Positions 22,569-35,297 of a stretch of DNA of 64,000 nt are shown piece after piece (position 1 is the stretch's first letter; the number at the start of each line of letters is the position of its first letter). Under the pieces are notes generated by a model that worked only from the letters and a program-made list of their open reading frames with translations, had not been told where the DNA came from and did no database searches. Source of the stretch: Austropuccinia psidii (Eukaryota; Basidiomycota; Pucciniomycetes; Pucciniales; Sphaerophragmiaceae); assembly GCA_023105745.1 (NCBI GenBank), contig JALGQZ010000013.1:2825501-2889500 (forward strand), written 5' to 3'. The translations under genes were made by a program, and so were the position numbers.

Positions 22569-24327
22569 TGTAAGGTGTGGATATGAAACTTTGATAAAAT
22601 ATCAAGTACTTTTCCTGTCCTCAAAATTTGTATAAGGTAGAATTATTTTAAAAATAGTAAGAAATAGTCTTTTTAAATAAAAAACACACCAATTTTATTT
22701 TTTTTAACTTTATAAGTATAGAACAATAATATGATAAAAATTTATCCAAAAATACTCTACAAGAAATATTTAAGGCTACAAAAGAAATTTCTTCAAGAGC
22801 AATTTCAATTGGAATTGGTTGAGAAAAGGACTGCAAGCAATTAATTAAAGAACCAAGTCTTTAAAAAGATATTTTAAAGAGAAAACACACCCAAAAGTGA
22901 CCACAGTAAATTTGGAAACAAAGTGACAAAGCTAACAGTGATGAAAGATGCTTTAATTCACTTTTGGGGTTTTTCAGGGGTAAAAATGATTATAATGATT
23001 TTTTCACGTGGTTTAAAGGTTCAAAATGTTTTTTAAAAAAAGGTGGTTGGAATATTTTATTGATTTTTTTAACAGTGTTTAAACTAATTATAAAAGGAAA
23101 AGATTTTAACATGAAGAGAAAAGTGGGGCAAAGAAGACATTCTTTTATAGCCATCAATTTTCTTACTCCAAAAGTAAAATTTACTCTTTTCAGTCGTGAA
23201 AAACAGTCTGACACCAGAAAAGCCAATTATGGAATTATTGAACCCTGGTTTAGACCAAAGGAGGGCTGGTTTAAGCCATTTTTTGCTATTTTTAGCCATT
23301 TTAGACCCTTAAATCAGCCATTACTATAGCAATACCTGGTCTAGAGCCTTCAAAACACGTAAGAATGTGTGTAAGAGGAATAGAAACCAGCTAAAACTTT
23401 TTTTACTAACATTGTTTTAACTTAAGGGTGGTTTTACCCCCTCTGGCAGAAGTTAAAACTACCCTGGTTGGTATCAAAACCTCATCATCAATTGAGTCAC
23501 AGACCCTGTGACTTAATTCCAGGCCAAAAGTAATGAACTTTTGTGTGGATTTTGACATCCCATTCCAGTCAGAAAGGATTTTGGGGGTCTAGCTCCCCCT
23601 TAGAGCTAGCGTGTCTTTTCCCCCCAGAATTAATCTTTCCAATTTATTTTTTCTTTAATTCCTCCTCATGTAATACAATTATAATTTACACATGTAATTC
23701 CATTGAGTTTTTAATTACACATCTGTAGTAATTGATACCTCATATGTAAATTAAAGTTCACTTATGTAATACACGTGCACATTTTAACATTTCAATTGAA
23801 AATACTTCAATTCCTCATAACTTCTAAGCTAGATACAACACCTCAATTTTAACACAAAAATTGATGGTTAACACCACATGTGGTGTGAATTAAATCAAAG
23901 TTTCGAGGATTTTCATACTTTTGTACAAAAAATATTAAAAACTTAATTTAAGCTTATCTAGAGTTGAGTTACAGAAATTTCATCCAGAGGTGACCCCACT
24001 TTATTTTTTATGAGGAATCCAATGGTGTTATAATTTCTTTCTGTTTATTTATTGGATATAAAGTTATAATATATTTTATATAGCTTTTTACCAAAAATAT
24101 TTTAATTTCACAATTTTTATTAAAAATTCATTTTTACCTAATTTTTACAAGTAAAAATGTAATTTCATAATTTTAAATTTTATATCAATTTTATCTTCAA
24201 ATCATAATTAAATTTTGATTTTTAAATATGTATTTATTATTCAATTTTTATTCATTTTATTTATATTTGTATCTTAATTTATCATTTGTGGTTTTTTGGG
24301 TATATGAAAATACTTCTAAGGCTCACA
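22569..24327 (-). repeat. Gypsy B LTR adjacent to pol (3' LTR)
   Basis: It starts TGTAAGGTGTGGATATG and ends CTAAGGCTCACA on the plus strand. It matches 30749-32528 with noticeably more differences than the two C LTRs show. The adjoining TTCCCTCCCCCT (24328-24339) is the polypurine tract read on the minus strand. Confidence 0.92.
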
Positions 24328-24351
24328 TTCCCTCCCCCTAAAAGAAGAATA

Positions 24352-27300
24352 TTACTTTGTAATCTTGTTATTTCTAGTGTGCCTGAACCTTCTGAGAAGT
24401 TTGGTAGCTTCAGCTATGTCTTTTTCTGGAAACCATTCATCTTTGCAAGTTGGGTCACTGTACCTACCAAGGTATTGCCTTACTTTGTTGGTTCTCAACT
24501 TTCTTTCTTTGAGAATGTTGGTAATTTTCTTACTTCCAGATGACTCAATAGGAGGTATAACTTGGGGAACCTTATTCCTCAAGGGAAATTTTTCAGAATC
24601 ACTAGATTTATATGGCTTTATCAAGCTCACTGGAAATGTAGGATGCTTATTGCTAAGTTCTTCAGATAACTCTACTTCAATAGCATTTTCCCCATGGAGG
24701 GCCTTAATAACAAAATGTCCTGCAAAGTAGTCTTTCAGCTTTTTACATCCTTTGATGTTATTGAAGTTAGTGGTGGATACAAGAACTAAATCCCCCATTT
24801 TGAAATCTGGAGTTGCATGTGATTTATCCCATTTGTCTTTAGCATATGCAAAAGAGTCTTCCATGCACCTTACTGCATTCTTTCTAGCTTTTTCTAGCAT
24901 TCCCTTGAAGCTAGAAGCTGTGGGATGTATTTCAATCAAATCTTTCCTCAAGGAATCTTGGGGTAATTTGGGGTTCCATCCCTTTTCTAGGATAGCAGGA
25001 GTTTGATTGGTACTGGTATGGATTGATGTTTTATATGCTAATTCCAGTGCTGGAAACAGAGTGCACCAATCATGGGTAAATCCATCACAATATTTGAATT
25101 CAAGTCCATATGCACAAAATATTCTTAGCATGTCCTCTAAGGTCTGGATCATCCTTTCAGCTAGACCATCAGTTTGTGGGTGGTAGGCTGTAGATAAGGA
25201 CAGCTTAGTGCCAAATAATTGGTGAAGATTTTTCCATAGTGCTGAAGTGAATTTGGGATCCCTGTCACTAATGATATTTGTAAATATTCCAGTCCATGAC
25301 ACTACTCTATTCCATATCAGAAGAGCTGTATCCATGGCTGTATCATCTTTGTGACATGGTCAAAAAATTGGAGTTTTACTGAATCTGTCTAAAATCACTA
25401 GGCAAGCATTATAACTTCTGTCACCTCCTGGTGGTAGTTCAGTTACCCAATCCATATGGACAATTTCCCAAGGTCTTCTGGGTTCTTGTATTTTTATCAT
25501 ATTTCCAAGTCTGTTGCCAGTGGATTTATTTTCCTTTTGGCATCTGTCACAGGTTTTGCAATACTCTGAAACATCTTTCTGCCACATTGGCCACCATATG
25601 CAGGTCTTGACCTTTTCTCTTGTTCTGTCTTCAGACAGATGTCCTGAAAAGGAGCTGTCATGGCATTCTTTTAGTACAAGATTGATTAATGACCTGTCCA
25701 CAACTGTCATGACACATGTGTTCTTGGTTCTGTGGTATATCATACCATCCAGTAGGTGAAATCTTCCTTCATCATAAGACTTTTTCCATACTTCATCCAA
25801 GGCATGTATCAGAGAGTTTTCTTTACAGTCTTTGTTAAGTAATTGGCATAATATTCTACAATTCCTATCTTGAGTGTAACTGTTTCTTACTTATTCAAAA
25901 AAGTTCTTGTTCAAGTCTGTAACACTTATTCCTTCTATTGGGATCTGTGGTGAAGCTTCTTCTGGCAAATAAGCAGGATTATCAATATCATTTGGTAATG
26001 GCCATCTGCTTAGTCCATCTGCATTTTTATGAACATTCCCATCTTTATGAACAATAGTCATATTGCCCCTGTATTCTTGTATGGCTATTTGCCATCTCAG
26101 CATATGTCAGTTAGGTGTTTTCATGTTTAAAAGTGATTTGACAGCTGTACAATCTTTTATCACTTCAAAAACACATCCCTCTAAGAAGTAGTTCAATTTT
26201 TCTAAGGCCCATACAAGGCATAGACATTCCATTTGACTTGCTCCATATCTGGCTTCAGTTGGTTTGATTTGTATGGATATGAAGCATATGGGTCTTTCCA
26301 CAGGATTATCATTTGTGATCTGAACTGGGTGAAGTGCAGCACCCAGCCCATCCCCTGATGCATCAATATACAATTTAAAAGGCAACTTAAAGTCTGGCAT
26401 CAGTAAGAGTGGAGCAGTGGTCAAGGCTTCTCTTAGAGACTCAAAAGCTTTGATTCTGTCAACAGTCATTTCAGATATTGTTTCTTTGTCACACAATCCA
26501 TAAAGTGGTCTTGTTATTAATGAAAAATCTTTAGTTTTTTGCCTGTAATATCCTGAAAAATCTAAAAATGACTGAATTTACTTTTTGTTCTGAGGCATGG
26601 GTTTTACAAATACTGCTGCAACTTTATTTTTGTCAATTCCAAGGGACAAACCAGATACAACATGTCCTAGTGCTTTAAGTTCTTTAGATCCAAAATGACA
26701 TTTTTTCAAAGAGATTTTCATGTTCACTGATTGAATTTTTGTCAAAACTCTGGACAATCTGTACATGTGCTCTTCCCAAGTCCTGGAACAGACAATAATA
26801 TCATCAATGTAAATGATTAACCATCCCTCTGAAAGCTCTTCAGGGAAGCTTTCATTCATCATTCTTTGGAAGTGTGAAGGTGCATTTTTGATACCAAAGT
26901 GCATTCTTAAGTATTCATATACTCCACAATGAACAATAATTCTCAGATCTTTTCTTGCTCCTGGTGTCACCACATTTTGATGGAATACTTTAAGGGCATC
27001 CATAGTGGCTATATACACTGCTTGAGATATTTGAGTAAGGGAAATTTGGATTTTTGGTATTGGGTACCTATCCGGAACAGTGTAAGTGTTCAAAGCTCTA
27101 AAGTCTCCAACCATTCTGGACTTTCCATTATGCCATGCCACTATGACTGGTGTAGTTATTTCTACTTCTTCATTATGGCCAACCTTTTGTATTACACCAA
27201 GGTCTAGAAGTTCTTTGATATTAGTTTCTAGAGCTTATCTTGACTTGGGACTTGCTGGGTATGCAGGTCTTCTCAAGAGTGGGGGATAAGGTCTTTCAAT

Positions 27301-27405
27301 ATTAAGAATGATGTCAACTTCATGACCAATAATTGCTCCTAGAGGTTCTTTGTCTGAAGCAAATGCTCCTTTGTGGTCATACAAAAGGGAATAAAGTTCA
27401 TTTTC
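24352..27405 (-). pseudogene. pol: Gypsy B pol: RT, RNase H, integrase; five stops, no frameshift
   Basis: The reading frame is the same from about 27471 down to 24352, interrupted only by stop codons. Domains: RT with YIDDIIV, RNase H ([25 protein letters not shown]), integrase ([40 protein letters not shown]) and a chromodomain-like tail (KVRQYLGRYSDP). Compared with gypsy C, the stops are TAA for Glu at about 27232, 26575 and 25888, TGA for Arg at about 26104, and TGA for Leu at about 25357. The lack of indels over 3 kb contrasts with pol of gypsy D. Confidence 0.88.
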
Positions 27406-30274
27406 CTGTTTATCAGTCAGATGAAGGCTTATATCAGCCTCCCTCAACTGTTCAGATTTGAATTTTTTCAATTCTAAGCTGACTGGTGATACTTTATTTA
27501 CTGTAATCTTCCTTTTAAATGGTAAAAAGGCAAATTTCTGAAGCTTATTGTCTCAAATAGTAAAGTATTTGTCTTTGTTGTTATGCAAATCTATTCCATA
27601 CATGATTAAATAGTCATTTCCCAATATAAAATGGGTACTAGAGAAATTTTCCATAACAACAAATTTAACTGTGATTCTTAAATTCCCATTAATGTAAGGT
27701 AATATGACATTGGTCTCAAAAAATTCCCAATTCTTTAATTGGATTACTTGCACTATTGAATTTTATACCATCAATTGGCAAGAATTTGTCTTCAAAATTT
27801 GGTACACAAGTTTTAAGAAAAGATTTACCAACACAAGAGCAGAAGGCTCCTGGGTCAAGCAAAGGTTTAGTGGGCTTATTGTCAATCACCACTTCTGTTA
27901 TACAGGAGTTACCAGCTGTATAACCTTTCCCCCTGTTTGGTTTTGTTTTCATAAGTTGTGCATCTTGAACTTTGGATAAATCAAGTTAACCATTGCTCAA
28001 TTGTGGCAAGTGGGAATAAGATTCCATGATGTCAAAAGTGGAATTGATATTTTCTATATCTTTTGAAGATTCAGAAAATATTGATGACTTATCATCTGAA
28101 TTGTCTTCAATTATGTCATCTTTTTCAACATCAGGTTCCTTTTCAATATCAATTTCATTGATTTTCCCCCTTTTTGGACATTTATTGGCTAGATGGGTGG
28201 TGCTTTGGAAAATATGGAACTTTCTGACTGTATCTGCAGATGTATACTTATTATTAGAATTTTCTTTGGGTTTTTTTCCGCAGAATCTTTCCAAGGTGCA
28301 TCAAACCTTGTTTTGAGATTCACCCTACTAGAACCAATTTTGGTTCTGGTGGTTACTTCTTCTAATATATTGATAATATCCTCTTCCTAAGACTGTTCAG
28401 TATTTCTGCTTTTGACAGCATGCTCTAAGTCACCTCCACATTGTCTCAGCATCTTTCTGTGGATCATAAATTCTGACATGTCAGGGTATAATGCTGTTAG
28501 TCTGTCTTTTGGTTGGCAAAACCATGGTAAAGCTTTGTCTTTATCAGCATTAAATTTGGAAGATTCAAAGGCTGTTTCCACTTTAAATATCCAAGAATCA
28601 TTGGCCCATTTGTTGATAATTTGGGTTTTCCACCAAGTCCAACTTTGGCTTCCATGTGCTTGTCTTAATTTGATGTACCATCTGTGAGCTGATATGGTAA
28701 ACAATGTGTTAAATCTTGCTGTTACCAATCTTTCTGGTAATTCAAAATCTTCTTTAATCATGTCAGTTCCTCTGATGAATTCCATATGGTCATATTCTCC
28801 TTCACCACTTAAGTGAGGCCATTCTTTAAGTTTTGGTACTTCTTTCAAAAGTGCTTGGCCCATTGATGGTTCCAAGTTATGAAAAGAAGTGGATAATTCA
28901 TTTTTTAACTGTGAATTATCAGGATCCAATACTTGGGTATTTGGAATACTTGTGCCCTCATTTTGATTCAGAGGTGTAGAAATTATTGGTAAGGTGTTCA
29001 GTATTTTCTCAATATCATTCATTTTACTGTTGCTACACCTCTGGGAATTCCTGTATTCATGTTGGAAGGCTTGTATTAAATTTATTACTTCAATTTTATA
29101 CATGTCTTCTTTATGTGTCAGTTCTTGCCATAATTCTGTCTGTCTTGTATTATCAGCAGTGACTTGATTCAATTTCATTTATAATTTTGATACTTCTTCT
29201 TGTGAATCATCAAAACACTTTTTCAAGGCAATGGTATATGTCTTTACTTCAGTAAATGAATTTGAAATGTTATCAAGGACTTTCTTGTTATCTGTCTTGA
29301 TAATATTTATGGATTGTTTGATTCTTGTTTCAATTATGTCATCAATATTGAATTTTGAATATTTGTCTGTTAACTCTTTAATAATGACAGAGTGTTCATT
29401 TATTTTATTTCCAAAAGAATTATCATTATTGGAAGTTTTAATTGTTATTAAAACTCTTTGAAAACACATAATTGTTTCATTAATTTGGCACAGACTCAAG
29501 CTGTTTGTTTTAATGTTGTTACAAATGGTTTCATTTTTATCAGGAAGATGTTTTTTCACGTCATTTATAGCTTCATACAACTCTGGTATGGAATCAAATA
29601 TGTCAGAAATCATTTCTGGAATCTTAATCTGGCTTCCTCCTTCTTCTGTAGTTCCATCATGGTTCTGGCCATCTGAAATACATTTTTCATGGCATCCTTC
29701 TGAATCTTTGGAATCCTGTATCCCTGGCTGTAAGGCTTTGGGGCTGGTGCCTTCCCTTTGCCCTTGTTTTGAGCGTGTGGCTGCTTTTTCACGTTGGAAT
29801 TTCAGCTGCTCACCACTGGGGCTGTTCTTGGAACTTTCTTTGGTGGTGGAGGGTTGTTTTTCCTCCATTCTGCTATTAAAACCATCATATTCTTCTTTTC
29901 CATCAATGGATGCCATCCATTGAGTAACTTGCAAGTGTTGGGATGACCCAGGAATTTTCTTACAGTCAGGTATGAGTTCATGCAGTTTTTTCCACAGATC
30001 TGCAAGGATCTGGTACTCTTTGTGCTGCAGTGCATTGTTGTAAGCCTTCTGGCTGGCTTTGTAAATGTCCACTGAGGCTTCTTGTGGCGGTGTCAGCTCT
30101 TTTTGAAGGTAAAATAGTGTCATCAGCTTCAGAATTGGACAATTTATTGTTGTGGAAGTCTTTTACTGACCCTTGTCCTTCTGTATCTGATTGGCTTCTG
30201 CCATAATCACATCTATGACCTTTTTGAGAGCTGCTTGAGGGCTTATAGCTTGCTCCTGATCTGGTTGAAGGCAT
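27406..30274 (-). pseudogene. gag-pro: Gypsy B gag-protease (beta frame), broken
   Basis: The beta frame begins with ATG at 30274 (MPSTRSGASY) and soon stops (29978). The region from 30123 to 28387 carries Gag sequence in the neighbouring frame, with a TAA at 29176-29178. The two frames join at a run of A bases near 29997 that is one base longer than in C. Capsid-like core: EWPHLSGEGEYDHMEF. The zinc knuckle near 28190 is damaged (its first Cys is replaced by Phe). The protease motif reads DPGAFCS with Asp at 27854-27856, as in C. Further frameshifts lie near 28340 and 27750. Confidence 0.82.
29610..30260 (-). pseudogene. Gypsy B alpha frame (overlaps gag)
   Basis: Homologous to the alpha frame of gypsy C: LTPPQEASVDIYKAS, NSYLTVRKFLGHPNT, and at the end GYRIPKIQKDAMKNVFQMAR with a stop right after RLRFQK. 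It is reached from the exon at 30523-30326 by a 65-nt intron (30325-30261, GTAATT...CCAG). A TAA near codon 30 after the splice and an extra A near 29997 break it. Confidence 0.5.
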
Positions 30275-30325
30275 ATTTTATGATTGAAAAGGGTTTAAAA
30301 TAGTAATTTTACATCAAAAAATTAC

Positions 30326-30523
30326 TATTTGCTAAATTTTTAGCTTTCTGAAGAGTATTACTGATGTTAAAGATGATCAATTCAGAAGAAATTGTCTCTT
30401 TTGGGTTATTCTGAGTTATAATAATAGTGCTATTATGATCAGAAATCACAGTGCTTGCAGGAATAATGCTGGTAACTGTGGAGGCTGTTTCAATGTTTTC
30501 TTGTCTTACCATGTTGTCAGACA
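30326..30523 (-). pseudogene. Gypsy B upstream exon of the alpha frame
   Basis: It reads SDNMVRQENIETASTV, then a Thr/Ser/Ile-rich stretch, ending NTLQKAKNLAN. An in-frame ATG is at 30512. It is preceded by ATTTTAG (3' splice-like) and followed by donor GTAATT at 30325 in phase 1. The corresponding exon of gypsy C has GTG where this ATG stands. Confidence 0.5.
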
Positions 30524-30748
30524 CTAAAATTAATGAAAAACCCAATTAATTAAGTAAAAAAAAGGTATTTCAAAAAAAGAAATGAAATATAAGCCTCACT
30601 TATAATATGAAAAAAAGTTATTTTTTAAGGATTTTTTTTTTGAATTATCAGTATTTTTTATATATTTTTAAATTTTTCAATATTAAAAAAAAGATCAAAA
30701 ATAAGTAAAAATATGTCACAGGGAAAATATCATGGCTGGGCCCCCAAA

Positions 30749-32528
30749 TGTAAGGTGTAGATACGAAACTTTGATAAAATATCAAGTACTTTGCCTGTCC
30801 TCAAAATTTGTATAAGGTAGAATTATTTGAAAAATAGTAAGAAATAGTATTTTTGAAGAAAAAACACACCAATTTTATTGTTTTTAACTTTATTAGTATA
30901 AAACAATAATATAATAAAAATTTATTGTTTTACCAACAATAAAGATTTATCCAAAAATACTCTACAAGAGATATTTAAGGCTACAAAAGAAATTTCTTCA
31001 AGAGCAATTTCAATTGGAATTAATTGAGCAAAGGACTGAAAGAAATCAATTAAATAACAAAGTCTTTAAAAAGATATTTTAAAGAGAAAAAATGCCCAAA
31101 AGTGACCAGAGTGAATTTGGAAACAAAGTGACAAAGTTAACAGTGATGAAAGATGCTTTAATTCACTTTTGGGGTGTTTCAGGGGTAAAAATGATTATAA
31201 TGATTTTTTCACATGGCTTGAAGGTTCAAAATGTTTCTTAAAAAAAGGTGGTTGGAATCTTTTATTGATTGGTTTAACAGTGTTTAAACTAATTATAAAA
31301 GGAAAAGATTCTAACATGAAGAGAAAAGTGGGACAAAGAAGACATTCTTTTATATCCATCAAGTCTCTTACTCCAAAAGTAAGATTTACTCTTTTCAGTC
31401 GTGAAAAACAGCCTGACAACAGAAAAGACAATTATGGCATCATTGAACCCTGGTTTAGACCAAAAAAGGGCTGGTTTAAGCCATTTTTTGCTATTTTTAG
31501 CCATTTTAGACCCTTAAATCAGCCATTACTATAGCAATACCTGGTCTAGAGCCTTCAAAACACATAAGAATGTGTGTAAGAGGTATAGAAACCAGTTAAA
31601 CCTGTTTTTAATAACATTGTTTTGACTTAAGGGTAGCTTTACCCTCTTGGCAGCAGTTTAACCTACCCTGGTTGGCATCAAAACCTCATCATCAATTGAG
31701 TCACAGACCCTGTGACCCAATTCCAGACCAATAGTAATGAACTTTTGCATGGACTTTGACATCCCACACCAGTCAGCAAGGAGTTTGGGGGTCTAGCTCC
31801 CCCTTAGAGCTAGAGTGTCTTTCCCCCCCCCCCCCAGAAGTAATCTTTCCAATTTATTTTTTCTTTAATTCCTAATCATGTAATACAATTGGAATTTACA
31901 CATGTAATTCACTTGAGGTTTTAATTACACATCTGTAATAATTGAGATCCTCATATGTAAATTAAAGTTCACTTATGTAATACACACATACATTTTGACA
32001 TTTCAATTGAATTAAATTGAAAATACTTCAATTCCTCATAACTTCTAAACTAAACACAACACCTCAATTTTAACACAGCATATGGTGTGAATTGTATTAA
32101 GGTTTTGAGTATTTTCATACTTTTGTACAAAAAATACTAAAAACTTAATTTAAGCTTATTTAGAGTTGAGTTACAGAAATTTCATCCAGAGGTGACCCAA
32201 CTTTATTTTTTATGAGGAATCCAATGTTGTGATAATTTCTTTATTTTCATTTATTGGATGAAAATTTATGATATATTTTATATAAATTTTTACCAAAAAT
32301 ATTTTAATTTCACAATTTTTATTAAAAATTCATTTTTACTTAATTTTTACAAGTAAAAATGTAATTTTATTTTTAAATTATAATTAAATTTTGATTTTTA
32401 AATTTAAATTTGTATTTATATTTCAATTTTTATTTTTATAATATAAATAAATTTATTTTATTTATCTTTGTATCTTAATTTATCATTTGGGGTCTTTTGG
32501 GTATATGAAAATACCTCTAAGGCTCACA
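30749..32528 (-). repeat. Gypsy B LTR adjacent to gag (5' LTR)
   Basis: It starts TGTAAGGTGTAGATACG and ends CTAAGGCTCACA on the plus strand. On the minus strand the internal region begins TTTGGGGGCCCAGCC, the primer-site-like sequence. It contains a run of 13 C bases (31823-31835); the other LTR has a much shorter run there. Confidence 0.92.
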
Positions 32529-32533
32529 GCTAT

Positions 32534-33654
32534 CCAATTATACTAACCAAGGTGAGCTATACTCCAAATCACAGAAGTTATGGTCAAATAAAGATCAAAT
32601 AAGGGAGAATTAAATATTCCCCTCTCATCTAACTTCTAAATTTTTGGAGTCAGATAATTGAAATTGGGTCTTTTTGTAAATATAACAATTAGAGATTTAT
32701 GATGGGTCCATCCATGTTTCTGTATCTCATCTGTATCAAAAGTTAGAAGGAAAATTGGCTAATTACAGGATTCAAGAAAAAACCATATCTGGACAATGGA
32801 ATTTAAAACTGGTATAGCTTTACCATATCAAAAGCTACCTGTACACAGTGAGGTACCATTGTTTATAACTCATCAATTGCTACAAAATGAGCCACCTTTG
32901 AGCTCTCTATCTTCAAAACTAACAAAGGTATGGCAGCTTTAAGGTCAAAATCCCACAGAACTTTCTGAACCCTAATAATTTGGGATATTTTCCCATACTC
33001 TTGAATATGATGTGTCAATTCTACAGAGGACCTTGTATATCCTTCAAAACCTCATAGTTTGGCCTTTATGGAGACCTCATTCACATACTGTACAGAATTC
33101 TATTCATCTGACATGTCAGAAGAGAGAAAAAGGCTGTGAGGTCCCCAAAGAAAATTTTGGCCCTGTATTGGGGAAAATTGCCCAGATGTGGTTTCAAAAC
33201 CACAAACCACATTTGAGCCCAATACAGGATTTACAGGACTTTATAAATCACAATTACACCCTTTGTAGTGAAAAAATCTTCACTCCTCCTACATGGTAAG
33301 GATTAATAGACTTCCACCCAATTTCAGGATAAAAAGGGGCCTTTTTCTACCCAAAGGAGTAATCCCCATCCTGCTTTTGAATTCCTATGTAGTAAAACCT
33401 TTCAAAGAATTTTATACTCTTTGAAAGGAAACAGGCATACTTAAGTTATTATAATTATTGTAGTGCTTATTATAGTTAGTCAATTGATAACCACTGCACC
33501 CAGGGCTTTCAGTAGCACTCACCACCACTCATCCCCATTACTAAAGATCCAAAAAAAGTACTATCTACATTTATTATCATTTATTATTCAAGTCACAGTC
33601 ATAGTAAATCTTTCAAATACTATTTAATAGCCTTATCATAGACTCAGCCTGAAA
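32534..33654 (+). repeat. E2 3' LTR, right part
   Basis: After the GCTAT duplication the D-type LTR resumes (CCAATTATACTAACCAAGG, compare CCAATGGTACCAGCCAAAC in D) and runs to GACTCAGCCTGAAA, the decayed counterpart of GACTCATCCTGACA. With 22276-22568 it totals about 1.41 kb. Confidence 0.82.
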
Positions 33655-35297
33655 TTTTTTATATTTAGTATTCATCTTTCATTTGGTAGTGTTTTTATTT
33701 GGTAGATTTATTTCATCTCCTAGTTGATAGTTTTTTCAATTATCTTTTCATTGGAAAATTTACTTACACTTGGACAAAACCCTGTTTTCAGGAGGAGAGC
33801 CTTCACCAATAAAGCTGTTTGATGTATTATAAATCAAAACATCATTTTTTTTGACTGGTTAGTAATACTGTAGCCATTTTGGCTGACACAATCTTGAATA
33901 GCTGTGAAGGATCCATCTGTTCAAGATAAGATAGACAAATAGTGAAAACAATAAAAAATATTTAAAGCAAAGAATAGATGGGGAAAAATTAAAAAAAAAT
34001 ATGGTGCAAAAAAAAGTGTGAAAGATGTAATTTTCAGCTACTCTGAAAATGGCTGCATGGCTTTAGATAGGTATTCCATAGCTTTTTGGTGGTATCCGCA
34101 CTTTAACTCCCCAGAATTTAGAAATGCTGATGGAGATTTGAGAATAAAAAATGACCTCAATATCCTTGGCCAAAGCTTTGTTCCTTGGAGTTTTGACTTA
34201 AAATGGGCCAGCTTTAGCCACAGATATTGAGGCTAAAGAACTTAACTGCAAGGTGAAACTGTTTTCCATGACTTCTCATATACAGGCCTTCCATTTAGAA
34301 ACAAAACTTACAAGCTCCATAGGTGGACTCATCCACTATACCTTTGAGTCTTCCAGCCTCCAAATTTGGACTTAAATGGCCTAATCAGCAGTTTTTTTGC
34401 CAACCCAAAAATCTCAAAAGTTTGACAAAACTGAAGAAAGTTCTAAAAATAATGAAAATCAAGCAAAAATACAAACAAGAGAAAAGGGTAGATATTGAGA
34501 ATTTGGTACAAAAAACATGTCAAGGCACTTACATAAATTTGCCAAAAGCTTATGTGATTAAACCAACCCCTTTATCTATTCCACTCAAGTTGAATAAAGC
34601 CATTAATTATTCATTAATTCTTAGTGTACATAGCTTTTCTCAATCGAAGAAAAATCTATCCAAAATCAAGTCAAAGTCAATAATAAGAGCAAAAAATAAT
34701 AATGCATTTCTTGCAATCAATGAGGGTTTTGAGTTCTGGTTTCACTATGTGATGGTACTTTCATACCAGATTTTTTGAAACATTTCCTTGTTGCCATCAT
34801 GTTCCTCATTTTCAGCTCAATATTTTGTATTAGAAATCACCCAATACATCTCAAAGCTTTGCCTGAGTCCTTGCCACCGCTTGGCATCACTTGATGATTC
34901 TGTTAATGAAAGGGATCAGGAAATAAGTTGTGTTGTATGATTAGCACTTCACCAATGCAAAATGTAGAAGAACTGTGCAACGACGTTAAAGAAACTCCAT
35001 CTAGGTTTGCTGAATAATTTAGAAAACTTCGCTTTCAAATGCCAAAAAAAAACATTAAATTACGTTTTTTGTTTTAAATACAACACAAAGCTTTTTGTAT
35101 GACTTCATTTTTCAAGGAAAATCAAGACGTATAACTCCACCAATCCAGATTTGAGACTAAAAATGATGAGAAAGCGTACCAATAAAGATTGGCATACAAT
35201 TTTGAAATAGCAATGGATTAAAACACGATCAAATTTTTAATTTATTATATTGTACTGACTGGAATTTTCAGTTATTAAATTATATATGTAATGAACG
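33655..35297. other. Spacer between E2 and the NPC1-like gene, no supported gene
   Basis: The 1.6 kb is AT-rich with two weak plus-strand frames: 34018-34230 (70 codons) and 34323-34778 (151 codons, Lys-rich, no domain I recognise). Neither has clear splice or start context. It could hold the 3' end of an unknown gene or an old repeat. Confidence 0.4.

Larger units (their letters stand above)
22569..32528 (-). mobile_element. Gypsy B: full-length minus-strand Ty3/gypsy element, coding region decayed
   Basis: LTRs at 22569-24327 and 30749-32528 flank gag and pol on the minus strand. Target duplications GCTAT are perfect at 22564-22568 and 32529-32533. The element sits inside the 3' LTR of E2, whose two halves add up to about the length of the D LTR. 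Its proteins are close relatives of gypsy C, but pol holds five nonsense codons and gag holds stops and frameshifts. Confidence 0.95.

Noticed and set aside
22964..23329. 121-codon plus-strand frame in the B LTR, with a copy at 31169-31534
   Set aside because: It lies wholly in the LTR, is Lys/Phe-rich like AT-rich DNA, and is broken in the C LTR.
31823..31835. Run of 13 C bases in one B LTR
   Set aside because: Homopolymer length change, probably slippage or sequencing; no function inferred.
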